This document shows positions 27,116 through 36,072 of a stretch of DNA of 64,000 bases, in pieces. Position 1 is the first letter of the stretch; each line of letters begins with the position of its first letter. The stretch covers positions 310,001-374,000 of the forward strand of contig NZ_JADLZT010000006.1 in assembly GCF_015453285.1 (NCBI RefSeq), read 5' to 3'. The notes under the pieces were generated by a model. The model ran no database searches, was not told the DNA's origin, and was given only the letters and a program-made list of their open reading frames with translations. The DNA is from Lysobacter niastensis. GTDB lineage: Bacteria > Pseudomonadota > Gammaproteobacteria > Xanthomonadales > Xanthomonadaceae. The position numbers and the translations under genes are program-made.

Positions 27116-29548
27116 TTATGGTGCAACTCCCTCCGCCGACCGAGTGGAGCCTGGCTCGCCGGGAGCGACAGAGGCTGCCTCGTCCATCCGCAAACGTCGC
27201 AGCAACAGGGCATTGACCGCGACGATCACCGAGCTTCCCGACATGGAAAGTGCAGCGATCTCGGGCGACAGAACGAATGGATACAACACGCCAGCGGCCA
27301 GCGGGAAGGCGACCACGTTGTAGCCCACCGCCCACCACAAGTTCTGGTGCATTTTTCGCAGTGTTCCGCGAGCGATCGTGATGGCTTGAACCACGTCGTA
27401 AGGATCGCTGCGCATCAGCACGATGTCGGCGCTGTCGATCGCTACATCGGTTCCCGCCCCAATTGCAAAACCCACGTCCGCCTGGGTCAGCGCAGGAGCG
27501 TCATTGACGCCGTCACCGACCATGCCGACACGTCGGCCTTGGGCCTGGAGCTTTCTCACTTCATCGGCTTTGCCACCAGGCAGGACGTCGGCCAACACGA
27601 TGTCGATACCCAGTTCCATCGCCACGCGCTCAGCGGTCGGTCGGTTGTCTCCGGTGATCATCGCGACCTTGACGGAGCGTTGGTGCAGGGCCTTGATGGT
27701 CGCCAACGACGAGGGACGGATCGCGTCAGCGATCGCGAAAAGGCCGACCAATCCGCGTTCCTGACCAACATAGACTACGGTGCGTCCTGCACCCTGCAGC
27801 CGTTCGGCCGCATCCGCCATCTGTGTCAAGTCCACACCGGACTGGGTCATCAGAATTCGATTCCCCAACACGACCCGTTGTCCGCCAACCGTTCCGGTGG
27901 CCCCCTGTCCGTCGATGTTGGTGAACCCTTCAGCACGCACAGGCGCGGGACCGGTCCGCGCAAGAATCGCGACTGCCAGTGGGTGCTCGGAATGCGCTTC
28001 CACGGCAGCGGCCAGTGCGAACAGTTCCTCTTTCGTGCGGCCGGGCGCAACGACGAGATCGACTACCTCAGGCCGCCCCACCGTGAGAGTTCCGGTTTTA
28101 TCGAAGATCACGACATCGAGCCTTGCACTTTGTTCGATGGCTTCCGCGTGCTTGAACAGAATCCCGTGCTTCGCGCCCATGCCCGTGCCAATCATGATGG
28201 CCATGGGCGTCGCCAGACCCAGAGCATCGGGGCAGGCAATCACGAAGACAGTGATCGTGAGCGTAAGCGCGAACAGCAGCGACTGACCGATCCACCAGAA
28301 CCAGGCGGCAAACGTCAGCAGGCCGATGGCGATGGCTGCCAGTACCAGCCACTGCGATGCGCGGTCGGCCAGTAGCTGTGCCGGGGCTTTGGAGTTCTGC
28401 GCCTCCTGGACCAGCTTGATGATCTGAGCCAAGGCGGTCTCGGACCCCACCTTGGTGGCTCGATAAGCAAAGGCGCCGCTTTTGTTGATGGCTCCACCCA
28501 CGACCAGGCTGCCAGGATCCTTGCGTATGGGCATCGACTCGCCGGTCAACATCGACTCGTCGACTTGCGAGCTGCCCTCCATGACCTGTCCGTCCACCGG
28601 AATCTTGGAGCCAGGGCGAACCACGACGATGTCATCGACGACGACATCGGCCGTGGATACCTCGACTTCGACATTGTCGCGTCGCACGACGGCGCGTGGT
28701 GGAGAGAGCCTCAGCAATGCTCGTAAAGCATCGGACGCCCCGGCTCGCGCCCGCATCTCCAGCCAGTGCCCCAGCAGGATGAAGGTCAGCAACACGGCGG
28801 AGGCTTCGTAGAAGTTGGGGCCCTCGAACAAGAACGTGGTGCCGATGCTGAAGCTGTACCCGGTGCCTACACTCAGCAGAACAAGCACCGCCATGTCGAA
28901 CACGCCGTGGCGCAGCGAACGGATTGCGGCGGTGAAGAACGGCCAGCCGGGATAGAGAACTGCGCCGGATCCGAGCAGGAACAGCCAGATGTTGGTATCC
29001 AGCCCGAATGGGACAGGAGGCGGCGCCATCAGCCCCATCGGCGACCAGAGAAACACCGGGATGGCAAAGATCAGTGCGACGACGAAGCGGCGTTGCATGT
29101 CGCGAGCGGCGGCATGGAGGTCGCCGCCGTGATGCATGCCTTCGTGTGCATCGTGGGCCATATGGGCTTTGTGGGCAGGCGCTGTCGCGGCGGCCATGCC
29201 AGGCACTGCAGGCTCCGGTGCGCGATCGATGTGTGCGGCAGGAGCCCTTGCGTCTGGCAGATGGCCGAAGTGGGGCGCATGCGCCATGGGCTCGTGCTTG
29301 GCGGGCCCATCGATTGCGGAATCGCCGCAGGAAAACCCTTCTGCGCGTATCGCATGGGCTATCTGCCCCGGCGTCAGCCTCGCCGGGTCGTAGTCCACTT
29401 TCAGGGTGCCGGCCGAGAAATTGGCGCTCGCCGCAAGAACGCCTGGGAGTGCCGCCACGCTGCGCTCGATCGTGGCGGCACACCCGACGGTGCACATCTT
29501 GCCAACCGGCCAGACGCGCGTCCGCAGCCCTGCATTGATCCCGTTCAA
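27116..29548 (-). CDS. Copper-type P1B ATPase with unusual CPD motif
   Basis: 810 residues from a TTG start that overlaps the upstream stop and has GGAG 8 bases before. Residues 1-70 form an HMA-like domain whose metal loop reads MCTVGC in place of the usual MxCxxC. Residues about 85-150 are His/Met-rich. P-type motifs: [16 protein letters not shown] (about 482), HSEHPLA and [11 protein letters not shown]. The transmembrane metal site reads [12 protein letters not shown] (Cys439-Pro-Asp), not CPC or CPH. Predicted metal exporter of the CopA/CopB group; metal specificity is uncertain because of the CPD. Confidence 0.9.
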   Translation of the reverse strand: MNGINAGLRTRVWPVGKMCTVGCAATIERSVAALPGVLAASANFSAGTLKVDYDPARLTPGQIAHAIRAEGFSCGDSAIDGPAKHEPMAHAPHFGHLPDARAPAAHIDRAPEPAVPGMAAATAPAHKAHMAHDAHEGMHHGGDLHAAARDMQRRFVVALIFAIPVFLWSPMGLMAPPPVPFGLDTNIWLFLLGSGAVLYPGWPFFTAAIRSLRHGVFDMAVLVLLSVGTGYSFSIGTTFLFEGPNFYEASAVLLTFILLGHWLEMRARAGASDALRALLRLSPPRAVVRRDNVEVEVSTADVVVDDIVVVRPGSKIPVDGQVMEGSSQVDESMLTGESMPIRKDPGSLVVGGAINKSGAFAYRATKVGSETALAQIIKLVQEAQNSKAPAQLLADRASQWLVLAAIAIGLLTFAAWFWWIGQSLLFALTLTITVFVIACPDALGLATPMAIMIGTGMGAKHGILFKHAEAIEQSARLDVVIFDKTGTLTVGRPEVVDLVVAPGRTKEELFALAAAVEAHSEHPLAVAILARTGPAPVRAEGFTNIDGQGATGTVGGQRVVLGNRILMTQSGVDLTQMADAAERLQGAGRTVVYVGQERGLVGLFAIADAIRPSSLATIKALHQRSVKVAMITGDNRPTAERVAMELGIDIVLADVLPGGKADEVRKLQAQGRRVGMVGDGVNDAPALTQADVGFAIGAGTDVAIDSADIVLMRSDPYDVVQAITIARGTLRKMHQNLWWAVGYNVVAFPLAAGVLYPFVLSPEIAALSMSGSSVIVAVNALLLRRLRMDEAASVAPGEPGSTRSAEGVAP

Positions 29549-30207
29549 AGTGCGGCTCCGGCATTATCGGCTGGCCGACGGCGGTGCGGGACGAAGCGCG
29601 GCACCTCGGTCATGTACCGGGCGTAAGCATCGCCGAACCTCCTGAGGCTTTCACGCTCCTCCGTAATGGAAAGGCGCGCATAAACCCACACCAGGATCGG
29701 GTACATGGCCAGAGTCGGCAGGGTTGGCCATTGCAGCAGGAAGCCCGTCATGATCAGGAAAAAACCGACGTACTGAGGGTGACGGATCCGTGCATAAATC
29801 CCTTCGCGGGCGACCCGGTCTTCGCGCTGGGCTTGGTACAGGACCGGCCACGCTTCTGCCAGCACCCAGAAGCCCCAGGCAATGAGCACAAAACTGGCGA
29901 TATGGAACGGGCCGAAGTGCGGATTCACTTTCCAGCCGAACATCATCTCGAACAGGTGGCCGGCGTCATGGCTGAGCCAGTTGACTTCGGGGAACTTGGA
30001 TGAGAGCCATCCGGACAAGAGGAAAAGTGTCAACGGGAAGCCGTACATCTCGGCGAAGAGGGCGACAATGAACGCCGAAAACAGACCGAGGTTGCGCCAG
30101 TCACGCCCATTGAGCGGCTTGTAGAAGCTCCATGCGAAGAAGATGAAGAAGGCCGCGTTGATGATGGCCAGGCCCCAAAGGCCGTAGCCGGGAATGGTCG
30201 GGCTCAT
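29545..30207 (-). CDS. Isoprenylcysteine methyltransferase-like (PEMT/ICMT) membrane protein
   Basis: 220 residues with four or five membrane helices ([62 protein letters not shown]). The C-terminal SAM-binding signature of the family is present: [27 protein letters not shown] and [18 protein letters not shown]. The start at 30207 is supported by GGAGGGG 6 bases upstream and by a 4-bp overlap with the preceding gene. Homologues are often next to copper or zinc P-type ATPases in metal islands; the substrate is unknown. Confidence 0.88.
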   Translation of the reverse strand: MSPTIPGYGLWGLAIINAAFFIFFAWSFYKPLNGRDWRNLGLFSAFIVALFAEMYGFPLTLFLLSGWLSSKFPEVNWLSHDAGHLFEMMFGWKVNPHFGPFHIASFVLIAWGFWVLAEAWPVLYQAQREDRVAREGIYARIRHPQYVGFFLIMTGFLLQWPTLPTLAMYPILVWVYARLSITEERESLRRFGDAYARYMTEVPRFVPHRRRPADNAGAAL

Positions 30208-30530
30208 GGTTCCCCTCCATGTCGATGGGGGCTTTCTGCAGTGTTTTCGACGCGTCCTGATCCGAGAGCGTCGGTTCCTTTTGGCTTGGGCGGACTTTGA
30301 TGAGAGCCATGACCGCCATGGCCATGCCCAAAGAGATGGATCAACGGGCACGCGGCCAGCAGCAGCCAAGGCAGATAGGGAATGCCCAATGCGACGTGGG
30401 CACGGTGTTCGGTCAGCAGGTAGTACGCGCCGATCGCGAGCAGGAGCCAGAAACCAAGGCGCACCTGCCACGGACGTTCGGGCCGGGGACCATCGACGTA
30501 GATCCGCCCCTCTGAAGTTTTGCCTCGCAT
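30204..30530 (-). CDS. DUF2933 membrane protein
   Basis: 108 residues. One or two helices (VRLGFWLLLAIGAYYLLTEH; LPWLLLAACPLIHLFGHGHGGHG) end in a His-rich cytoplasmic or periplasmic segment, the DUF2933 signature. Small proteins of this family occur next to heavy-metal P-type ATPases. An AAGGAG 9 bases before the ATG fixes the start, and the stop overlaps the following gene (ATGA). It is the first intact gene of the ten-gene operon. Confidence 0.88.
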   Translation of the reverse strand: MRGKTSEGRIYVDGPRPERPWQVRLGFWLLLAIGAYYLLTEHRAHVALGIPYLPWLLLAACPLIHLFGHGHGGHGSHQSPPKPKGTDALGSGRVENTAESPHRHGGEP

Positions 30531-30648
30531 GACGGTGTCTCCTTTACGGATGACCAAGTAGCGGCAAAGCGTTTGCACCTGTGGCGACCAAGAAGCCGCG
30601 CTAAGCGCTGCGTCGCGAACCACACGGTGTCACGGTCAACCAGGCGAC

Positions 30649-30968
30649 TCAGATCAGCAACAGAGCAGCCGGATGAGCGGTGGGTCGGTGCCAAGCGGCG
30701 AGGCGAGGGAACTCGGGCGGGGGGGCGTGCTGGCCTGGCAGCAGAACGATGGTGCCAGCGAGCGTCCGGTCAGGCGGGAGAGCCGGGATCGAGGGGACAC
30801 GCGCGACATCATTGCTCTGGTCCCCGAAGGCGCAATGCGCCGCGCACATTGGGTCTCCTCCAGCATGCGTCCCTCCGCGGTGATGGCAGTCCGCCTCTGC
30901 AGCAGCAGCCCGACGATCGCGAGGATCGCGAAGCGATCACGCAATGAATGGCGTCGGAAGCGCTTCAT
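30649..30968 (-). pseudogene. Frameshifted copy of the small Cys/His copper protein at 38938
   Basis: Two overlapping frames together match the layout of the intact protein at 38938. The first frame from 30968 gives a basic start and membrane segment (MKRFRRHSLRD, FAILAIVGLLLQ). The second frame gives EADCHHRGGTHAGGDP, MCAAHCAFGDQSNDVARVP and a Pro-rich end, lining up with the GCEG, CQQHC, DDVANLDLKVP landmarks of the intact copy. The frames switch near 30890-30905. The second part alone (66 residues from 30849) has a strong GGAGGAG site, so it could still be translated. Probable pseudogene; alignment judged by eye. Confidence 0.6.
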
Positions 30969-31005
30969 GGCACTGGAAAAGTACTCCGCTGACCCCGTCG
31001 CGTTC

Positions 31006-31019
31006 TTGATTTGGATCAA
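31006..31019. promoter_or_regulatory. FNR/ANR box (perfect)
   Basis: TTGATTTGGATCAA fits the consensus TTGAT-N4-ATCAA exactly. It lies between the divergent ATP-grasp gene (65 bp upstream of its start) and the decayed copper gene that heads the ten-gene operon, so it could drive both under low oxygen. Confidence 0.8.
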
Positions 31020-31083
31020 ATGAGCGGCGTGGGGAGGGCGGAGTTTCGGGGTAGAGTGATATTTCCCTCCAATCCCGCCAGCC

Positions 31084-32394
31084 ATGAACGCGGATACGTC
31101 GGCTTTCCGGCCAGTGCCATGCGAATCCCTTTGCGCGGCGACGTCGTCGATGGACGCCCTGAACAGGGAGTGTTTCTGCATCGCCATCGAGCCTGGCGTG
31201 ATGCGGAATGTTGTCGCCGCGGCCATTGGCGAACATGGCCTGCCTTCGGCGTTGGCCGAGTCGCACGCGCACCTGTTCTCCGCCCTTCCGGTATACCTGC
31301 GCCGGCGCCATCTTAGGCAGGTGGAACACGTGATTTCCGCCATCGAGCAGGTCGTTGCGCTGCCCGGCTATCAGCGGGCCGCATTGCAGTGGGCCCCGGA
31401 CATCGCGCAATTCGACCCCGGCTCGCCTGGCGGCCTGTTGGGGTTCGATTTCCATCTGACCAACGACGGCCCACGTCTGATCGAAATCAACACCAACCCG
31501 GGTGGTATTTTGCTGAATGCCCTGCTCGGGCAAGCGCAACGCGTATGCATGCCGGATGTAGTCCAGTCGCCCACCAACGTGGCAACGGCGGAGGAGCGGG
31601 TCCTGCAGGTGATGCTGGAGGAATGGCGGTGCCAGCGCGGTTCCGCGCCGCTCAACCTGGTCGCGATCGTCGATGAGGAGCCGGAGCAGCAGTACCTGTA
31701 TCCGGAGTTCTTGTTGTTCCGCCAGCTTTTCCGGGCGCACGGAATTGATGCCGTCATTTGCGATTCGCAGGACTTGGTCCGGGAGCCAGGGCGTGTGTCG
31801 CTCGGTGGCCGGCCGGTGGACATGATCTACAACCGGTTGACCGACTTCTCGTTGTCAGAACCGCGCCATGGCGTCGTACGGGCCGCGTATCTGGCGGGCG
31901 ACCTGGTGCTGACTCCACACCCGAGGGCACACGCCATCTATGCCGACAAACGGAATTTCACCTTGCTCGGCGACCGGGCGTTCCTCGCCCAGGCGGGTGC
32001 AGGCGACGCGGAGATCGATGTCCTGTCTGGCGCCATTCCAGAAACGGTAGTGGTGACACCAAGCAACCGCGACACCCTGTGGGAACGCCGGCGAGAGTTG
32101 TTCTTCAAGCCTGCGGCGGGATTCGGCGGAAAGGCGAGCTATCGCGGCGACAAGCTGACACGCCGGATCTGGAACGACCTTGCCACCGGAACCTGCATTG
32201 CACAGCGGGTTATCCCGCCAAGCATTCGTCATGTCGGCATCAACGAACCGCTGAAGTCCGATATTCGCTGCTATGCCTACCGGGGGCAGCCGATCCTCTA
32301 TGCGGCGCGCCTCTATCAGGGGCAAACAACCAACTTCCGCACACCCGGCGGCGGATTCGCTCCGGTGCTGACTTCATCGGCCCCTGACAGCTGA
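31084..32394 (+). CDS. ATP-grasp-like protein
   Basis: A 436-residue cytoplasmic protein. LIEINTNPGGILLNAL (about residues 136-151) resembles the Mg-binding E..N..PGG loop of ATP-grasp enzymes. Residues about 340-360 (LFFKPAAGFGGKASYRGDKL) look like the ATP-binding Lys and flexible loop. SDIRCYAYRG and YAARLYQGQTTNFRTPGGGFAPV follow. Because the E..N motif precedes the Lys loop, the arrangement looks circularly permuted. ATP-grasp ligases join a carboxylate to an amine or thiol; the substrate here is unknown. A perfect FNR box lies upstream and a DUF5676 gene downstream. Confidence 0.72.
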   Translation: MNADTSAFRPVPCESLCAATSSMDALNRECFCIAIEPGVMRNVVAAAIGEHGLPSALAESHAHLFSALPVYLRRRHLRQVEHVISAIEQVVALPGYQRAALQWAPDIAQFDPGSPGGLLGFDFHLTNDGPRLIEINTNPGGILLNALLGQAQRVCMPDVVQSPTNVATAEERVLQVMLEEWRCQRGSAPLNLVAIVDEEPEQQYLYPEFLLFRQLFRAHGIDAVICDSQDLVREPGRVSLGGRPVDMIYNRLTDFSLSEPRHGVVRAAYLAGDLVLTPHPRAHAIYADKRNFTLLGDRAFLAQAGAGDAEIDVLSGAIPETVVVTPSNRDTLWERRRELFFKPAAGFGGKASYRGDKLTRRIWNDLATGTCIAQRVIPPSIRHVGINEPLKSDIRCYAYRGQPILYAARLYQGQTTNFRTPGGGFAPVLTSSAPDS

Positions 32395-32431
32395 CTCGGC
32401 TTGGAGGGGGGGCGTCCGGGCTGGCCATGTT

Positions 32432-32445
32432 TTGATCCAGATCAA
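32432..32445. promoter_or_regulatory. FNR/ANR box (perfect) before the DUF5676 gene
   Basis: TTGATCCAGATCAA matches TTGAT-N4-ATCAA exactly. Its centre is about 63 bp upstream of the DUF5676 start. An AT-rich stretch (CAAAATATGG, 32467-32476) could serve as the -10 region. Confidence 0.8.
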
Positions 32446-32501
32446 GGCGTGTCAACACCAACGCGGCAAAATATGGCTGGCATTCTGCGGAGGGTTCGGT
32501 C

Positions 32502-32774
32502 ATGCCACTTTCGCCTTTTCGCACCGGTGCGGCTTTCGCATTGACGATCGCTGTCCTTTACCTTGCTTGCGTCCTGCTGGTCATGGTGGCGCCTGGCGTG
32601 GTGTTGGGAATCTTCTCGACTTGGGTGCACGGCCTCAACCTCGAGCCCCTTACGATCAATCCACCACCGCTGAATCCCGCACGCGCAGCGCTCGGGCTTG
32701 TGTTGATCTCTGGCTACGCATTCATAGCCGGCACGGTATATGGCGTAGTGCGGCGGTGGTTGACACCCGCCTGA
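32502..32774 (+). CDS. DUF5676 small membrane protein
   Basis: 90 residues with two membrane helices (GAAFALTIAVLYLACVLLVMV; AALGLVLISGYAFIAGTVYGVV) joined by a loop containing FSTWVHGLNLEPL, the conserved part of DUF5676. Such proteins often sit by copper or heavy-metal efflux genes. It is monocistronic here, preceded by a perfect FNR box, and faces the cusA stop. Function unknown. Confidence 0.82.
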   Translation: MPLSPFRTGAAFALTIAVLYLACVLLVMVAPGVVLGIFSTWVHGLNLEPLTINPPPLNPARAALGLVLISGYAFIAGTVYGVVRRWLTPA

Positions 32775-32910
32775 TAGGATTCTCCAGCACGCCTCGATAG
32801 CGTCGCTCCACCGCATGTAGATTCTGCCCGGCTTGCGGCGTTGTCGCTGGCAGCGGATGGCGCTGCCAGCTCCGGCCTAGTGGTTGAAGTGAGCGAACCA
32901 GACGCGCCGC

Positions 32911-35900
32911 TCACGTCGCGCGGTCTGGCGAGGCAGTAGACGAAGTTCGGGGCAACATGCGACCGAGCAAAAGACGGTACGCGGCCGGGATGACGAGCAT
33001 GGACAGCAACGGCGCGGTCACCATGCCGCCAAGCATCGGTGCGGCAATGCGCTGCATGATCTCAGACCCGGCGCCTGCACCGATGAACAGCGGGAACAGT
33101 CCGCCGAGGATAACAGCCACTGTCATGGCTTTCGGCCGCACACGCAGCACGGCACCCTCGCGGATCGCCGCTTCAAGCGTGGCGATGGTCGCGGGCTCGC
33201 CCATGGCTAGACGCCGCTCCCACGCCTGGCGCAAGTACAGCAGCATGATCACGCCAAACTCGGCGGCGACGCCGCCGAGCGCGATGAGGCCGATCATCGT
33301 CGCGATCGACACCGCATGCCCCAGCATCCAGATCAGCCACAGCCCGCCGACCAGCGCCAGCGGCAGGCTCAGCAGGATGATGGCGACCTCACCGAAGCGG
33401 CGGAACACGAGCCAGATCAGCACGAAGATGATCACAAGGGCAGCCGGCACCACCCACTGCAAGCGCGCCACCGCACGTTGCAGGTACTCGTACTGACCCG
33501 ACCAGGCGATGCCGTAACCCGACGGCAAGCGCACCTGCGCGGCGACGGCACTTCTCAGGTCGGCGACGACCGAGCCCAAGTCACGGCCGGCGACGTCAAC
33601 GTAGACGTAGCCCACCAGGCGGCCATTGTCGGACTTGAGCATCGGCGGTCCAGGGCTGAGCGACACGTCGGCCACTTGCCCCAGGGACAGCTGCACACCA
33701 CCAGGCGCAATCAAGGGTAATTGCTCCAGCGCCGCCAATGAGTCACGTTGCCCACGCGGGTAGCGCAACACGATTGGATACCGCTCGCGGCCCTCGATCG
33801 TTTCACCGATCGGATCGCCGCCGATGACGGTGGCAATCAATCGTTGCAGTTCTGCTTGGCTCAGGCCATAGCGTGCGGCGGCATCCTGGCGAATGCGCAC
33901 ATCAACATAGCGGCCACCAGTCACGCGTTCGGCCAAGGCCGAACTCACGCCGGGCACGCCCTTGGCCACGCGCTCGACTTCACTGCTGAGTCTGTCGATG
34001 ACGCCGATGTCCGGCCCTGATACCTTGATGCCGACGGGGCTCTTGATTCCGGTGGCGAGCATGTCGATGCGGTTGCGGATCGGCGGGACCCACAGATTCG
34101 TCAGGCCTGGCACCTTAACCGCGGCGTCGAGTTCGGCGCGCAGCTTGTCCGGCGTCATGCCAGGCCGCCATTGGTCGCGCGGCTTGAACGTCACCGTGGT
34201 TTCGAACATCTCGATCGGTGCCGGATCTGTTGCCGTGTCGGCGCGACCGGCCTTGCCGAATACGTGCTCGACTTCTGGCACGGTCTTGATCATCCGGTCG
34301 GACAGCTGCAGCAACTGGCGCGCCTTGTCTGCCGACAGGCCGGGCAGGGCTGTGGGCATGTACAGCAGCGTGCCTTCATCCAGCGGAGGCATGAACTCGC
34401 TGCCGATGCGGTTGTACGGGATCAGCGTCAGCACCAGTAGCACGCCGCTCAAGCCCAAGGTCAGCCGCGGGTGTCGCAGCACCCAGTCCAGCACGGGGCG
34501 ATAACCGGCGATCAGCACGCGATTGATCGGGTTCTCCTGCTCCGGACGAATGCGACCGCGGATCAGGTATCCCATCAGTACCGGGATCAGCGTCACCGAC
34601 AGGCCAGCGGCGGCAGCCATCGCATAGGTCTTGGTGTATGCCAGTGGCGCGAACAACCGGCCTTCCTGCGCCTGCAGCGCGAACACCGGAATAAACGACA
34701 GCGTGATGACCAGCAGGCTTGCGAACAGCGCCGGCCCGACTTCGGCCGCGGACTCCGCCATCAACTGCCAGCGTGCCTCACCTTCTGGTTCATGGCCGTG
34801 CTCCTCGCGCCAGTGCTCCAGGTGCTTGTGTGCGTTCTCGATCATTACGACGGCCGCATCGACCATCGCGCCGATCGCGATGGCGATTCCGCCCAGCGAC
34901 AGCAGGTTGGCGGTGATGCCCTGGTAGCGCATGACGATGAACGCCGCCAGCACACCCAGTGGCAGCGTGATCACCGCCACCAGGGCCGAGCGCAGGTGCC
35001 ACAGGAACAGCGCGCAAACCAACGCCACGACCAGAAACTCCTCGCCGAGCTTGTGGGTGAGGTTGCGCACGGCCTCATGGATCAACTCGGAACGATCGTA
35101 GACAGGCACGATCTCGACGCCTTTCGGCAGGCTGGATTGCAACTGCTTCAGCCTTGCCTTCACGTTCTCTATCGCGGTCAGCGCGTCCTTACCCGTGCGC
35201 AGCACGATCACGCCACCGGCAACTTCACCTTCGCCATCCAGCTCTGCGATACCGCGGCGGAAGGTGGGACCACGGGTGACCATGGCGACCTCGCCGAGCA
35301 GCACTGGGACACCGTCCACGGTGCTACCGATCGGTATCTGCTCGAACGCGGCCTGGCTACGCAGGTAGCCCTCGCTGCGCACCATCAGCTCGGCTTCGCC
35401 CTGTTCGATGACCGATCCGCTGGTAGCGCCATTGGCCGCATCGACAGCCTCGATCAGCTGCGCAACGGTGAGGCCACGGGCTGCGAGTGCGTGTGGATCA
35501 GGAACGATTTGCCAGGCGCGCACCGCACCGCCGACGCTAGCGACTTCGGCCACATCGGGGATGGTCTTGAGCTCGTAACGCAGGAACCAGTCCTGCAGCG
35601 CCCGCAACTGGCCGAGATCGTGCTGGCCGGTGCGGTCGACCAGTGCGTACTGGTAAATCCAGCCCAAGCCGGTCGCATCCGGGCCCAGCGCGGGACTCAC
35701 GCCCTGAGGCAGACGATCACGCACCTGGCTCAGGTACTCCAGCACACGTGAACGTGCCCAGTAGAGGTCAGTGGCGTCGTCAAAGAGGATGTAAACGAAG
35801 GAGTCGCCGAAGAACGAGAAGCCTCTCACCGCCTTGACGCCTGGCACCGAAAGCATCGTCGTGGCCAGTGGATAGGTGACCTGGTCCTCGACGATGCGCG

Positions 35901-36072
35901 GCGTCTGCCCTGGCCACTGTGTGCGGATGATCACCTGTGTGTCTGACAGGTCCGGCAGCGCGTCCAGCGGCGTATGGCGCACCGACCACAAACCGGCAAC
36001 GGCGAGTAGCGCCGCCGCCATCAGCACCAGCATGCGGTTGGCGATGCAGGCGTGAATCAGGCGGGCGATCAT
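32911..36072 (-). CDS. cusA: CusA-type copper/silver RND efflux transporter
   Basis: A 1053-residue inner-membrane proton antiporter of the HME-RND family, the pump of a CusCBA complex. Full length, with the usual RND motifs (TPLDALPDLSDTQVI at the start, GAMVDAAVVMIENAHKHLE in TM4, IGLIALGGVAAEFGVIMLLYL near the end). The three methionines that relay Cu(I)/Ag(I) in E. coli CusA (573, 623, 672) are matched at 572 (LLYMP), 622 (IEMFETT) and 671 (NRIDMLATGIKSP), so copper/silver is favoured over zinc or cobalt. Its ATG overlaps the cusB stop. Confidence 0.96.
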   Translation of the reverse strand: MIARLIHACIANRMLVLMAAALLAVAGLWSVRHTPLDALPDLSDTQVIIRTQWPGQTPRIVEDQVTYPLATTMLSVPGVKAVRGFSFFGDSFVYILFDDATDLYWARSRVLEYLSQVRDRLPQGVSPALGPDATGLGWIYQYALVDRTGQHDLGQLRALQDWFLRYELKTIPDVAEVASVGGAVRAWQIVPDPHALAARGLTVAQLIEAVDAANGATSGSVIEQGEAELMVRSEGYLRSQAAFEQIPIGSTVDGVPVLLGEVAMVTRGPTFRRGIAELDGEGEVAGGVIVLRTGKDALTAIENVKARLKQLQSSLPKGVEIVPVYDRSELIHEAVRNLTHKLGEEFLVVALVCALFLWHLRSALVAVITLPLGVLAAFIVMRYQGITANLLSLGGIAIAIGAMVDAAVVMIENAHKHLEHWREEHGHEPEGEARWQLMAESAAEVGPALFASLLVITLSFIPVFALQAQEGRLFAPLAYTKTYAMAAAAGLSVTLIPVLMGYLIRGRIRPEQENPINRVLIAGYRPVLDWVLRHPRLTLGLSGVLLVLTLIPYNRIGSEFMPPLDEGTLLYMPTALPGLSADKARQLLQLSDRMIKTVPEVEHVFGKAGRADTATDPAPIEMFETTVTFKPRDQWRPGMTPDKLRAELDAAVKVPGLTNLWVPPIRNRIDMLATGIKSPVGIKVSGPDIGVIDRLSSEVERVAKGVPGVSSALAERVTGGRYVDVRIRQDAAARYGLSQAELQRLIATVIGGDPIGETIEGRERYPIVLRYPRGQRDSLAALEQLPLIAPGGVQLSLGQVADVSLSPGPPMLKSDNGRLVGYVYVDVAGRDLGSVVADLRSAVAAQVRLPSGYGIAWSGQYEYLQRAVARLQWVVPAALVIIFVLIWLVFRRFGEVAIILLSLPLALVGGLWLIWMLGHAVSIATMIGLIALGGVAAEFGVIMLLYLRQAWERRLAMGEPATIATLEAAIREGAVLRVRPKAMTVAVILGGLFPLFIGAGAGSEIMQRIAAPMLGGMVTAPLLSMLVIPAAYRLLLGRMLPRTSSTASPDRAT

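Noticed and set aside
30654-31343. 229-codon minus-strand frame across the FNR box
   Set aside because: Its upstream part crosses a likely promoter and the ATP-grasp start; only the part from 30968 has protein-like features and it fits a decayed copper gene better.
34471-35751. 426-codon open frame opposite cusA
   Set aside because: Antisense shadow of a well-identified RND gene, rich in His/Gln as expected for such a frame.
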